A stretch of 42,600 bases of DNA from Betaproteobacteria bacterium (GCA_009919175.1 RGCL01000019.1:1-42600), one strand, 5' to 3'. Counted from the stretch's first letter, positions 16,686-24,821 are shown. The notes: generated by a model from the letters alone, not told the origin. Numbers and translations: made by a program.

Positions 16686-16913
16686 ATGCCCCACGCCCAA
16701 TCTGTGAGCAACCACCACCGCGAGTCGGCTGGTGATTCCATGGCCTTCAGGGTCATTTTCTTGATTTCATTTGGCCTGCTGTTTGTGTTGGCCCTTCTGG
16801 CCCGACTTGTCGGCTCGGATTGGCGATCACTCCTGCCAGGTGCAGAAGGATCAACGTCAATGGTCCAGGGCGTGAAGACAGCGGTCTACACACTCATGTC
16901 ACAAATCATCTAG
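16686..16913 (+). CDS. Small single-pass membrane protein between pufB and pufA, possibly PufQ
   Basis: A 75-residue protein with a polar, histidine-containing N terminus, one predicted membrane helix (about residues 21-42, FRVIFLISFG...) and a C-terminal segment ending in YTLMSQII. A strong ribosome site (AGGAGA, 6 bp spacing) supports translation. Length and layout (FRV-x-F entering the helix, then a short soluble tail with an alanine/threonine-rich end) resemble PufQ, a protein linked to bacteriochlorophyll delivery. PufQ normally lies between bchZ and pufB, where none is found here. The similarity is weak by eye, so the name is tentative. It lacks the antenna His-W/WRPW pattern and is not an LH1 chain. 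Confidence 0.7.
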   Translation: MPHAQSVSNHHRESAGDSMAFRVIFLISFGLLFVLALLARLVGSDWRSLLPGAEGSTSMVQGVKTAVYTLMSQII

Positions 16914-16922
16914 GAGAGAAAC

Positions 16923-17111
16923 ATGTGGCGAATTTGGCGTCTTTATGACCCGCTCAGGGCCATGGTGGTCCAGGGCATTTTCCTGTTTGGCCTCGCAGCA
17001 ATGATTCACCTCATTCTGTTGAGCACCAACAAATTCAACTGGCTTGATGGGGCGAAAAAGACCCAGACGGCTTCCGTGCAAAACAGTCCGATGCCTGCCG
17101 AAAAGTCTTGA
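16923..17111 (+). CDS. pufA: LH1 antenna alpha polypeptide
   Basis: A 62-residue core antenna chain. MWRIWRLYDPLRAMVVQG is the typical LH1 alpha start, the membrane helix holds the pigment ligand H29 (MIHLILLS), and FNWLDG follows the helix as in other LH1 alpha chains. The C-terminal ~18 residues are polar and probably processed or disordered. The ribosome site TAGGAG lies 6 bp before ATG 16923 and overlaps the stop codon of the preceding small gene. A strong hairpin follows before pufL. Confidence 0.95.
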   Translation: MWRIWRLYDPLRAMVVQGIFLFGLAAMIHLILLSTNKFNWLDGAKKTQTASVQNSPMPAEKS

Positions 17112-17124
17112 GGCAGCAAAGGAC

Positions 17125-17173
17125 CACACAGACGCCGCCTCTGGGCGAAGGTGACCCGGCGCGGCGCTGTGTG
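17125..17173 (+). promoter_or_regulatory. pufA-pufL intercistronic stem-loop
   Basis: CACACAG (17125-17131) and CGCCGC (17133-17138) pair with GCGGCG (17161-17166) and CTGTGTG (17167-17173), with a single bulged A. This makes a 13-bp GC-rich stem with a 22-nt loop that can itself form GGG/CCC pairs. No T-run follows. Structures at this place in other purple bacteria block 3' decay so that LH1 mRNA outlasts reaction-centre mRNA. Confidence 0.8.
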
Positions 17174-17202
17174 ATTCGACATATTCAGTGGGAGGGCATG
17201 TC

Positions 17203-18042
17203 ATGGCCATGTTGAACTTTGAACGTAAATACCGGGTGCGCGGTGGAACGCTGCTGGGCGGCGATTTGTTCGACTTTTGGGTCGGCCCTTTCTACGTGGG
17301 ATTTTTCGGTGTCACCACCGTCTTCTTTACCTTTTTGGGCACTGCACTGATTTTGTGGGGTGCCTCACAGGGACCGACTTGGAACCTGTGGCAAATCAAT
17401 ATTGCGCCACCTGACCTCAAATGGGGCTTGCGACTCGCACCCATGATGGAAGGGGGCCTGTGGCAATTCATCACCGTGTGCGCCATCGGCGCTTTTGGCT
17501 CGTGGGCTTTGCGAGAGGTTGAGATCTGTCGCAAGCTGGGCATGGGCTTGCATGTGCCCGTGGCCTTCAGCGTGGCCATCCTGGCCTATGTCACCTTGCA
17601 AGTCGTGCGTCCCGTGCTGCTTGGCGCATGGGGACACGCATTCCCCTACGGCATCTACAGCCACCTGGACTGGGTGTCCAACGTGGGCTATCAGTACCTG
17701 CACTTTCACTACAACCCCGCACACATGCTGGGCGTGAGCTTCTTTTTTGCAAGCACCTTTGCACTGTCGCTGCACGGCGCCTTGATCCTGTCGTCCACCA
17801 ACCCCAAGGCGGGACAGACGGTCAAGACCCCTGAGCACGAAGACACCTTCTTCCGCGACACGATTGGTTATTCGATTGGCACCTTGGGCATTCACCGACT
17901 CGGTCTGTTTTTGGCCTTGGCTGCCGTTCTCTTCAGTGCCCTGTGCATTGTGCTCAGTGGACCTTTCTGGACACGAGGTTGGCCCGAGTGGTGGACCTGG
18001 TGGCTCAACCTGCCCATCTGGTCACAGTGGCCGGTTCGCTGA
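17203..18042 (+). CDS. pufL: Photosynthetic reaction centre L subunit
   Basis: Five-helix membrane subunit binding half of the special pair, bacteriopheophytin and quinones. I choose ATG 17203 because [15 protein letters not shown] is the canonical PufL start and GGGAGG lies 6 bp upstream; a GTG at 17188 would add five unlikely residues. Pigment- and iron-binding histidines lie in [22 protein letters not shown] and in the later LSLHGALI and LGIHRLGL segments. The product is 279 aa. It is followed by pufM after 18 bp. Confidence 0.96.
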   Translation: MAMLNFERKYRVRGGTLLGGDLFDFWVGPFYVGFFGVTTVFFTFLGTALILWGASQGPTWNLWQINIAPPDLKWGLRLAPMMEGGLWQFITVCAIGAFGSWALREVEICRKLGMGLHVPVAFSVAILAYVTLQVVRPVLLGAWGHAFPYGIYSHLDWVSNVGYQYLHFHYNPAHMLGVSFFFASTFALSLHGALILSSTNPKAGQTVKTPEHEDTFFRDTIGYSIGTLGIHRLGLFLALAAVLFSALCIVLSGPFWTRGWPEWWTWWLNLPIWSQWPVR

Positions 18043-18060
18043 AACCTTGGGAGCAAGACA

Positions 18061-19026
18061 ATGGCGCAATACCAAAACCTATTCACCACGGTTCAGGCCA
18101 CTGGCCCCGTTCATCACGGCGTTGACCTGGGGCACGGCAACAGCCCGCGCACCGGCGAGCCCATCACCAACTACTGGTTGGGCTGGATTGGCAATGCCCA
18201 GATCGGCCCGATTTATCTGGGCGGTCTGGGTCTGGCCTCACTGATCTGCGGTCTGTTTGCCACCACCATCATCGGCATGAACATGCTGGCCTCGGTCAAT
18301 TACGACCCTGTGCAGTTCATCCGCCAACTCTTTTGGCTCTCGCTGGAGCCGCCCCCACCTGCTTATGGCTTGAGCTTTCCGCCCATGAACCAGGGCGGCT
18401 GGTGGTTGCTCGCAGGCTTGTTCCTCACGGCGTCCCTCTTTCTGTGGTGGTGGCGCACGTACCGGCGCGCTCGCGAGCTGGGCATGGGCACGCATGTGGC
18501 CTGGGCTTTCCTCGCGGCCATCTGGCTGTACCTGGTGCTGGGCTTGTTCCGCCCGGTGCTCATGGGCTCGTGGGGTGAAGCCGTGCCCTTTGGCATCTTC
18601 CCGCACCTGGACTGGACCGCCGCGTTTTCACTGCGCTACGGCAACCTGTTCTACAACCCCTTCCATGCCTTGTCCATCGTGTTCCTGTATGGCTCTGCCC
18701 TGCTGTTTGCCATGCACGGGGCGACGATCCTGGCAGTGACCCGCTTTGGCGGCGAGCGCGAAATCGAACAGATCACCGATCGCGGCACAGCCAGCGAACG
18801 CGCCGCTTTGTTTTGGCGCTGGACCATGGGCTTTAACGCCACCATGGAATCCATTCACCGCTGGGCCTGGTGGTTTGCCGTGCTGTGTCCCCTGGTGGGC
18901 GGCATTGGCATCTTGCTCACCGGTACGGTGGTCGACAACTGGTATCTCTGGTCGATGAAGCACGGTGTGGTGCCCCCCTATCCAGAAGTGTTTGGTCCTG
19001 TGATTGACCCGGCCATCCAGAAATGA
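18061..19026 (+). CDS. pufM: Photosynthetic reaction centre M subunit
   Basis: Partner of PufL in the type II reaction centre. The 321-aa protein has [51 protein letters not shown] (special-pair histidine, with the tyrosine at the position of R. sphaeroides M210) and [27 protein letters not shown] at the non-haem iron site. The C terminus is extended ([15 protein letters not shown]), as in bacteria whose reaction centre docks a tetraheme cytochrome subunit, which is encoded next. Confidence 0.96.
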   Translation: MAQYQNLFTTVQATGPVHHGVDLGHGNSPRTGEPITNYWLGWIGNAQIGPIYLGGLGLASLICGLFATTIIGMNMLASVNYDPVQFIRQLFWLSLEPPPPAYGLSFPPMNQGGWWLLAGLFLTASLFLWWWRTYRRARELGMGTHVAWAFLAAIWLYLVLGLFRPVLMGSWGEAVPFGIFPHLDWTAAFSLRYGNLFYNPFHALSIVFLYGSALLFAMHGATILAVTRFGGEREIEQITDRGTASERAALFWRWTMGFNATMESIHRWAWWFAVLCPLVGGIGILLTGTVVDNWYLWSMKHGVVPPYPEVFGPVIDPAIQK

Positions 19027-19037
19027 GGAGCCCAACC

Positions 19038-20063
19038 ATGAAACGATTCATCTCTTTGGTGCTCACGGGTGCCGCGTGTTTGCTGGCCGGTTGCGAGCGT
19101 CCTCCTGTGGATGTGGTCCAACACGGCTACCGTGGCACTGGCATGCAGCAGGTGTACAACCCGCGCACGCTGGAGCAACAAGCCGAGCGCAATGTGGCGC
19201 CGCCTGCCATTCCCCTGCCACCCGCCGAAGGCCCCAAAGCCTCTCAGGTGTATAAAAACGTGCAAGTCCTCAAGGACCTCAGTGCGGCTCAACTGGCCAC
19301 CTTCATGGTGTCCATGACCAACTGGGTTTCGCCCAAGGAGGGCTGCGGCTACTGCCACAACCTCAACAACCTCGCTGATGATTCGCTCTACACCAAGCGT
19401 GTGGCGCGACGCATGATCGAAATGACGCGTTTCATCAACGCAGACTGGCAGACCCACGTCGCCCAGACCGGTGTCACCTGCTACACCTGTCACCGCGGTC
19501 AAAACATCCCCAGTCAGGTGTGGTTCACCAAGAAGGACCAGCCTTATGGCTCCAACTTCCTGGGTGACAAGTCGGGACAGAACACGCCAGATCCGGATGT
19601 GAACTGGTCGTCCTTGCCCTATGACCCCTTCACCCCCTTCTTGCTCAATGACCAGCCCATTCGGGTGGGCGCCACCACGGCCTTGCCCACTGGCAATCGT
19701 CAGTCGATCAAGCAAGCTGAGTGGACCTATGGCCTCATGACCCACATGTCCCAGTCGCTGGGAGTCAACTGCACCTATTGCCACAACACGCGGTCTTTCC
19801 AGGAGTGGAAGGGCAACCCCACTCAGCGGGTCACTGCCTGGCATGGCATCCGCATGGTGCGCAGCGTCAATGTGGACCACATGAACCCGCTCACCGACGA
19901 ATTCCCGGCGCACCGCAAAGGGGAGTTGGGTGATGTGGCCAAGGTCAATTGCGGCACCTGTCACCAGGGGGCCTACAAGCCCTTGTACGGCGCACCCATG
20001 CTCAAGGACTATCCGGTCCTCAAGGGCACGCCCAGTGGTGACGCCAAAGTGGCCAGCAAATAA
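19038..20063 (+). CDS. pufC: Reaction centre tetraheme cytochrome c subunit
   Basis: Periplasmic subunit that re-reduces the photo-oxidised special pair. The start is ATG 19038 (ribosome site GAGGAG); the signal peptide ends in the lipobox LAGC, with C19 to be lipidated, so the protein is membrane-anchored. Four CXXCH haem sites are visible: C103 (CGYCH), C148 (CYTCH), C245 (CTYCH) and C305 (CGTCH), giving two pairs in the usual tandem layout. The product has 341 aa. ispH follows after 28 bp. Confidence 0.96.
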   Translation: MKRFISLVLTGAACLLAGCERPPVDVVQHGYRGTGMQQVYNPRTLEQQAERNVAPPAIPLPPAEGPKASQVYKNVQVLKDLSAAQLATFMVSMTNWVSPKEGCGYCHNLNNLADDSLYTKRVARRMIEMTRFINADWQTHVAQTGVTCYTCHRGQNIPSQVWFTKKDQPYGSNFLGDKSGQNTPDPDVNWSSLPYDPFTPFLLNDQPIRVGATTALPTGNRQSIKQAEWTYGLMTHMSQSLGVNCTYCHNTRSFQEWKGNPTQRVTAWHGIRMVRSVNVDHMNPLTDEFPAHRKGELGDVAKVNCGTCHQGAYKPLYGAPMLKDYPVLKGTPSGDAKVASK

Positions 20064-20091
20064 GCCCCACCCACGATCACGAGGATCGCCC

Positions 20092-21111
20092 ATGGACATC
20101 GTGCTTGCCACCCCTCGCGGATTTTGTGCAGGGGTCAAGCGCGCCATCGACATCGTGGACCTGGCCTTGAAGCAAATGGGCACGCCCATCTATGTCTTTC
20201 ACGAGATCGTGCACAACCACCATGTGGTGGCCGATCTCAAGTCGCGTGGCGCCATCTTTGTCAATGACCTGAGCGAAGTGCCACCAGGTGCCCACACCAT
20301 TTACAGCGCCCATGGGGTCTCGCATCAGGTCCGCCTAGAGGCCAAGCGCCGCGAACTCAAAACCCTGGATGCCACCTGTCCGCTGGTGACCAAGGTCCAT
20401 CTGCAAGCGCAACGGTTTGAAAAGCAAGGCATGCATTTGGTGATGGTGGGTCATGCTGGTCACGAAGAGGTGGAAGGCACGGTGGGCAGCGTGAGTTGCC
20501 CGGTTCATCTGGTCTCGTCTGTGGAAGAGGTGGCCCTGTTGCCCTGGCCAGCCGATGCGCCCGTGGCCTATGTGACCCAAACCACCTTGAGCATGGACGA
20601 CACGCGCGACATCCTGCAAGCCTTGCACGAGAAATACCCCGAGGTCACCGGCCCCGACATGGACGGCATTTGCTATGCCACCCAGAATCGGCAAAACGCT
20701 GTGCGCGACCTGGCCAAGGAAGTGGACCTGGTGCTGGTGGTGGGGGCGCGCAACAGTTCCAACTCCAATCGTTTGCGCGAAGTCGCCGAGCGCTGTGGCA
20801 AGCCCGCCTACTTGGTCCAGGACCGCACCGAGCTTGAGCCGGCCTGGTGGGCGCAAGGCATACAGAGCATTGGCGTCACCTCTGGCGCATCCACCCCGGA
20901 GGTGCTGGTGCAGCAAGTGGTGCTGGCCTTGAGTGCCTACACCAGTGGGCAAGTCCGCGAAGCGCCCGGTGTGGTCGAGCAAGTGGTGTTTCGCTTGCCC
21001 AAATCCCTTGAGAACAGCCAAGGCGCGCAGACCAACCCCTTGCCTGACCCGATTGCTGCCTCAGCCAGCCGTTTGGGACGAGATCCACCCTCTGAGGCGG
21101 CCTGGGCATGA
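20092..21111 (+). CDS. ispH: 4-hydroxy-3-methylbut-2-enyl diphosphate reductase
   Basis: Last enzyme of the MEP pathway, producing IPP and DMAPP. The three [4Fe-4S] ligands are C12 (RGFCAGV), C96 (ATCPLV) and C194 (GICYATQ); HEIVHNHHV and EEVEGT are the substrate-binding histidine and glutamate motifs, and SSNSNRL lines the active site. I use ATG 20092 (MDIVLATPRG), 339 aa; longer frames run into pufC. The gene lies between pufC and crtA and overlaps crtA (ATGA), so isoprenoid supply is tied to the photosynthetic operon. A general copy elsewhere in the genome is likely but not visible here. Confidence 0.94.
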   Translation: MDIVLATPRGFCAGVKRAIDIVDLALKQMGTPIYVFHEIVHNHHVVADLKSRGAIFVNDLSEVPPGAHTIYSAHGVSHQVRLEAKRRELKTLDATCPLVTKVHLQAQRFEKQGMHLVMVGHAGHEEVEGTVGSVSCPVHLVSSVEEVALLPWPADAPVAYVTQTTLSMDDTRDILQALHEKYPEVTGPDMDGICYATQNRQNAVRDLAKEVDLVLVVGARNSSNSNRLREVAERCGKPAYLVQDRTELEPAWWAQGIQSIGVTSGASTPEVLVQQVVLALSAYTSGQVREAPGVVEQVVFRLPKSLENSQGAQTNPLPDPIAASASRLGRDPPSEAAWA

Positions 21112-21890
21112 ACATCGAAGGCACACAAGCCGTGACCACCCCACTCGCTGGGGTGGTGGTCATTGTGTTGCTGGATTATTTGCGCCAGCACCAGGCCTGG
21201 GGCTGGTTTCGCCTGGCCTCGGGACCGCCCCATGTCAAGGCGCATCCCGGCCTGTTGTTTGCCAAGATCATGGGCAGTGGCCACGGCGGCGGTTTCACCT
21301 TGCGCCCCAGTGCCTCGCATCAAGGCGTGATGGCGGTGTTTGATCACGTCGACCATGCCCAGCAGTTCCTGCAAAGCACGTATGTGCAGGAGTCACGCTC
21401 GCGTGCGCGCGAGTCGTGGGTGGGCCTCATGGCCGTGGATTCGGTGCGGGGTCAATGGGATGGCTGCGAATGGGGCGTCACCCCATCGGACCCACAGATG
21501 ACCTCACAGGGGCTGACCCTGGCGGCGCACCCCGAGCGCATGGCCGTGCTCACGCGCGCAAGCATTCGGCCTGCGAAAGCCATGGCCTTTTGGCGACATG
21601 CGCCTGCAGCCCAGGCCGACCTGAACCAAGCCCAGGGCTGCGAGATTGCCATGGGTCTGGGCGAAGCGCCCCTGGTGCGGCAATGCACTTTCAGCCTGTG
21701 GCACAGCAAGGCTGACATGCTTCACTATGCCCACGATGGCGCGCACCGCTCGGCCATTGAGGCAGCCAACCGTTATGGCTTTTTCAATGAATCGCTGTTT
21801 GTTCGCATGCAGTTGCTGGCCATGCAAGGCCGCTGGCGTGACCAGGACCTGAACCATCAGGCCGAATGGCTGGAGCTGGCCCATGGCTGA
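21108..21890 (+). CDS. crtA: Spheroidene monooxygenase
   Basis: Oxygen-dependent enzyme adding the C-2 keto group that turns spheroidene into spheroidenone. The 260-aa protein starts with the CrtA-like VVVIVLLDYL...WGWFRL, and its C-terminal region FSLWHSKADMLHYAH...AIEAANRYGFFNESLFVRM carries the family's conserved aromatic block. It overlaps ispH (ATGA) and crtD (8 bp). Its presence predicts that carotenoid colour changes with oxygen, and that oxygen is present in the habitat. No membrane segments are obvious. Confidence 0.88.
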   Translation: MNIEGTQAVTTPLAGVVVIVLLDYLRQHQAWGWFRLASGPPHVKAHPGLLFAKIMGSGHGGGFTLRPSASHQGVMAVFDHVDHAQQFLQSTYVQESRSRARESWVGLMAVDSVRGQWDGCEWGVTPSDPQMTSQGLTLAAHPERMAVLTRASIRPAKAMAFWRHAPAAQADLNQAQGCEIAMGLGEAPLVRQCTFSLWHSKADMLHYAHDGAHRSAIEAANRYGFFNESLFVRMQLLAMQGRWRDQDLNHQAEWLELAHG

Positions 21891-23418
21891 TGCACGCGTG
21901 GTGGTGGTGGGTGCGGGTGTGGCTGGGCTGGTGAGCGCCTTGCTCCTGGCGCAGCGCGGCCTGAATGTGTCCCTGGTGGAAGCCAGCATGCAAGCCGGCG
22001 GCAAGATCCACACGCGCACGGTGGACGGCCTGGCGATTGACAGCGGCCCCACGGTGATGACCATGCGCTGGGTGTTTGACGAAGTGCTGCAGCAGTGCGG
22101 CACCTCGCTGGATGCCGAGCTGACACTACAACCCCTGTCGGTGCTGGCGCGGCACTTCTGGCCGGATGGCCAGCGGCTGGATCTGCTTGCCGACCCCCAG
22201 GCCAGCGAAGCCGAGATGGAACGTTTTGGCGGTGCACAGGCCGCCGATCAATTCCGCCGCTTTTGCTCCCGCAGCCGCGAGTTGCACGATGTCTTGCAAG
22301 AGCCCTTCATGTGCGCCCAGGCACCGCGCCTGGCGAGCTTCACGGCGCGGCTGGGTGCATCCGGCTTGGGTGTTTTGGCCCAGCTCGGTCCCATGCGCAG
22401 CCTGTGGCAACAGTTGCAACGCGAGTTTGCCCATCCTCGTTTGCGACAACTCTTTGGCCGCTATGCCACCTACTGTGGTTCTTCGCCCTGGCAAGCACCA
22501 GCCACCCTCATGCTCATCGCCCAGGTGGAAATGGATGGGGTGTGGAGTGTGGACGGCGGCATGCATGCGCTGGCCCGGTGTTTGCTGCGACTCGCACAAG
22601 AGCGCGGCGTGAGTTGTCATTTCGGTCGGGGTTGCGAGCGCATCGAGGTGCACAACGACCGGGTTCAGGGGGTGATCCTCTCGGATGGTCAACGCCTGAG
22701 CGCCGATGCAGTGGTCTTCAACGGCGACCCCTCGGCCTTGCGCCAGGGTTTGCTGGGAGCCCAGGTGCGCCAGGCCGTGCCCCAGCCTGCGCCCCAGCGT
22801 TCCCTCTCTGCCCTGACCTGGTCAGCCGTGATCCCTGCCAGTGCCTGCGAGCTGGATCGGCACAACGTCTTCTTTCAGGACGACTACGCCAGCGAGTTTG
22901 AAGACATTTTTGAAGAAGGGCGCTTGCCCCAGGATCCCACTGTGTACGTGTGTGCACAGGACAGACCCTGGACCCCGACGGCCAGTTCCGATCCCAGTCG
23001 CCGCGAGCGTGTGTTGTGTTTGGTCAATGCACCTGCCTTGGGTGATCAGGAACTCGATGAAGAGGAGTTGCGGCAATGTCAATCAGCGAGTTTCAGCCGG
23101 ATGGCTCACCACGGCTTGCAGATCGAGGGACACCCCATGGTGCGCACCGATCCCAGGGACTTTCATCATCGCTTTCCAGCCTCGGCGGGCGCCCTGTACG
23201 GGCAAGCGACGCACGGCTGGATGAGCATCTTCGCCAGGCCCGGGGCCAAGACGCCCTTGCCGGGTTTGTATCTGGCGGGCGGTGGAGTCCATCCGGGACC
23301 GGGAGTTCCCATGGCGGCGCTATCGGGGCAACGTGCGGCAGAGGCCGTATGGGCGAGCCTCGGTTCGACCAGCCAGTGGCCACAGGAGGCTACCTATGGT
23401 GGTATGTCGACGCGCTGA
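21883..23418 (+). CDS. crtD: Hydroxyneurosporene / methoxyneurosporene desaturase
   Basis: FAD-dependent C-3,4 desaturase of the spheroidene branch. The N-terminal dinucleotide-binding motif is VVVVGAGVAGLVSALLLAQRG (GAGVAGL at 10-16), followed by GGKIHTRTVDGLAIDSGPTV; the C-terminal FAD signature is PGLYLAGGGVHPGPGVPMAALSG. The 511-aa protein belongs to the CrtI family, and the crtA-D-C neighbourhood assigns it to CrtD rather than phytoene desaturase, which is present separately at 27.3-28.9 kb. Its 3' end overlaps crtC by 70 bp. Confidence 0.88.
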   Translation: MADARVVVVGAGVAGLVSALLLAQRGLNVSLVEASMQAGGKIHTRTVDGLAIDSGPTVMTMRWVFDEVLQQCGTSLDAELTLQPLSVLARHFWPDGQRLDLLADPQASEAEMERFGGAQAADQFRRFCSRSRELHDVLQEPFMCAQAPRLASFTARLGASGLGVLAQLGPMRSLWQQLQREFAHPRLRQLFGRYATYCGSSPWQAPATLMLIAQVEMDGVWSVDGGMHALARCLLRLAQERGVSCHFGRGCERIEVHNDRVQGVILSDGQRLSADAVVFNGDPSALRQGLLGAQVRQAVPQPAPQRSLSALTWSAVIPASACELDRHNVFFQDDYASEFEDIFEEGRLPQDPTVYVCAQDRPWTPTASSDPSRRERVLCLVNAPALGDQELDEEELRQCQSASFSRMAHHGLQIEGHPMVRTDPRDFHHRFPASAGALYGQATHGWMSIFARPGAKTPLPGLYLAGGGVHPGPGVPMAALSGQRAAEAVWASLGSTSQWPQEATYGGMSTR

Positions 23419-24284
23419 GCCATTGCGGGCAATATGGCCTGACCCTGATCGCGTTCGTGGGCAGCGTCTTCTCGCCCTATTACATGCGCGCGCGCCGCTC
23501 GGGGCAGGGCGATCCGCTGGATCACTGCGCCCTCAACGTGGCGCTCTACAACCCCACCCACCAGCGCTGGGCCATGACCGAGCGGGGCAAGGCCTTGTGC
23601 CATCGCAGCGCCTCGCAGTTTCAGATTGGTCCCAGCCACATCGAGTGGGATGGCCAAAGCCTGCGCTTTCAAATCAACGAGCGGGGCGTGCCCCTGCCCC
23701 ATGTGCTTCAGGGCGAGGTGCGCATCTGGCCGCAGGCCTTGCATCCCCAGGTGCATGCACTCGATGCGGCTCAGCGGCATGGCTGGGGGCCAATTGCCAC
23801 CCAGGCTCACATCGAGGTGAACTTCCATCGTCCCGATCTGAATTGGCGGGGACAGGCCTATGTCGATGCCAATCAGGGCTGCGAGCCCATCGAGGCGGGC
23901 TTCACGCAATGGGATTGGTCCCGTGCCCTGTTGCCCGATGGCAGCACGCTGGTCAATTACGACATGCATGGCTCGGATCAACCCGATCGCTTGCTGCGCT
24001 TTCGCTATGCCAGCAATGGCGACATCGACACCTTGGACGAGGTGCCAGCCTGGTCGCTGTCGCCCTCGCGCTGGCGCGTGCCCCGGCAAGTGCGCAGCGA
24101 GGCGCCAGCACGGTCCCTTCAGATCCTGGAGGACACGCCCTTTTATCAACGCGGTCTGGTGTCACAGACCCACGGCGGCCACGAGGTGGTCGCGTTTCAC
24201 GAATCTTTGTCGGTCCCGCGTCTGACGCATCCCCTGGTGCAGCACCTGCTGCCCTGGCGCATGCCCAGAAAGACGCGGTCATGA
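23349..24284 (+). CDS. crtC: Carotenoid 1,2-hydratase (hydroxyneurosporene synthase)
   Basis: Adds water across the C-1,2 bond of neurosporene or related carotenes. The family start region FDQPVATGGYLWWYVDALS...GLTLIAFVGSVFSPYY is intact, as are DHCALNVALYN and the double beta-barrel segments rich in W, H and D. I choose ATG 23349, inside crtD, because the conserved N terminus begins just after it; this gives 311 aa and a 70-bp overlap with crtD. Longer upstream frames are crtD shadows. The pucB leader follows. Confidence 0.88.
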   Translation: MGEPRFDQPVATGGYLWWYVDALSHCGQYGLTLIAFVGSVFSPYYMRARRSGQGDPLDHCALNVALYNPTHQRWAMTERGKALCHRSASQFQIGPSHIEWDGQSLRFQINERGVPLPHVLQGEVRIWPQALHPQVHALDAAQRHGWGPIATQAHIEVNFHRPDLNWRGQAYVDANQGCEPIEAGFTQWDWSRALLPDGSTLVNYDMHGSDQPDRLLRFRYASNGDIDTLDEVPAWSLSPSRWRVPRQVRSEAPARSLQILEDTPFYQRGLVSQTHGGHEVVAFHESLSVPRLTHPLVQHLLPWRMPRKTRS

Positions 24285-24309
24285 CGCAGCGGCGTCAACC
24301 GGCACCCCG

Positions 24310-24356
24310 TTTTGAGGTCTGCATGACCTCAAAAGCCCTCGTGCGGGCAGAGCACG
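24310..24356 (+). promoter_or_regulatory. Two adjacent hairpins in the pucBA leader
   Basis: A perfect inverted repeat TTTTGAGGTC (24310-24319) / GACCTCAAAA (24325-24334) has a 5-nt loop, and a second stem CGTGC (24340-24344) / GCACG (24352-24356) follows directly. The first could end crtC transcription or mark the 5' end of a processed puc mRNA, but no T-run follows it. The second ends 24 bp before the pucB ATG. I see no clear -10/-35 pair in this 96-bp gap. Confidence 0.6.
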
Positions 24357-24380
24357 TTGTCTTCTTGCAAGGAGAAAACC

Positions 24381-24533
24381 ATGTCTGATAAAGACAAAGT
24401 TTGGCCTACCGGTTTGACCGAGGCCGAGTCGGAAGAGATCCATCGGCATCTCATCCAAGGCACGCAGATTTTCGGCATGATTGCCGCACTCGCCCATCTG
24501 CTGGCTTATATCTATTCACCCTGGCTGAAGTGA
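24381..24533 (+). CDS. pucB: LH2-type peripheral antenna beta polypeptide
   Basis: A 50-residue antenna chain. It has the polar start, the segment LTEAESEEIHRHLIQGTQIFG (H21 and H23) and the membrane helix with ligand H39 (IAALAHLLAYIYSPWL). The ending SPWLK, without the WRPW of PufB, marks it as LH2-type. The ribosome site AAGGAG is 6 bp upstream. It forms a pair with pucA 12 bp downstream and sits behind two hairpins. It is too short for length-limited gene calling. Confidence 0.93.
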   Translation: MSDKDKVWPTGLTEAESEEIHRHLIQGTQIFGMIAALAHLLAYIYSPWLK

Positions 24534-24545
24534 AAGGAACTCACC

Positions 24546-24743
24546 ATGATCTACGGAAAACTTTGGTGTGTCGTCCGTCCGCAAGTCGGCGTTCCCATCT
24601 TTTTGGGCGCTGTGGCGGTCGGTTCTTTCTGCGTTCACTTGGCTCTGGTGACCAACACCACCTGGGTCAAGGCCTTCCTCAATGGCGGGGCAGGCAAAAC
24701 CGTGGTGGCGACAGCCCCTGCGGCAGATCCACCCAAAAAATAA
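24546..24743 (+). CDS. pucA: LH2-type peripheral antenna alpha polypeptide with F44-L45
   Basis: A 65-residue chain: the N terminus MIYGKLW, a helix with pigment ligand H31 (CVHLALVTNTTW) and W40, then an alanine/proline tail. The register matches the acidophilus-type LH2 alpha chain residue for residue from M1 through G47. At 44-45, where B800-850 complexes carry aromatic H-bond donors (Y/W), this protein has F44 and L45, as in B800-820 (LH3) complexes. The predicted antenna would therefore absorb near 820 nm instead of 850 nm; this is inference from established LH2/LH3 work. An intrinsic terminator follows. Confidence 0.93.
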   Translation: MIYGKLWCVVRPQVGVPIFLGAVAVGSFCVHLALVTNTTWVKAFLNGGAGKTVVATAPAADPPKK

Positions 24744-24760
24744 ATCGTTTGGGTGTACCC

Positions 24761-24794
24761 AGCCGAGCAGACCTTGCAGCCTGCTCGGCTTTTT
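24761..24794 (+). terminator. Intrinsic terminator or attenuator between pucA and pucC
   Basis: AGCCGAGCAG (24761-24770) pairs perfectly with CTGCTCGGCT (24781-24790) across a 10-nt loop and is followed directly by T residues through 24794. It lies 17 bp after the pucA stop and 27 bp before the pucC ATG. Partial read-through would give much more antenna mRNA than pucC mRNA. Confidence 0.88.
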
Positions 24795-24821
24795 GAATCG
24801 ATCTTTGAAAGCGCTTTCACC

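Noticed and set aside
24753-24821. N-terminal extension of pucC by 23 codons
   Set aside because: The extension would be encoded by the terminator hairpin and has no similarity to the PucC/LhaA N terminus; ATG 24822 fits the family.
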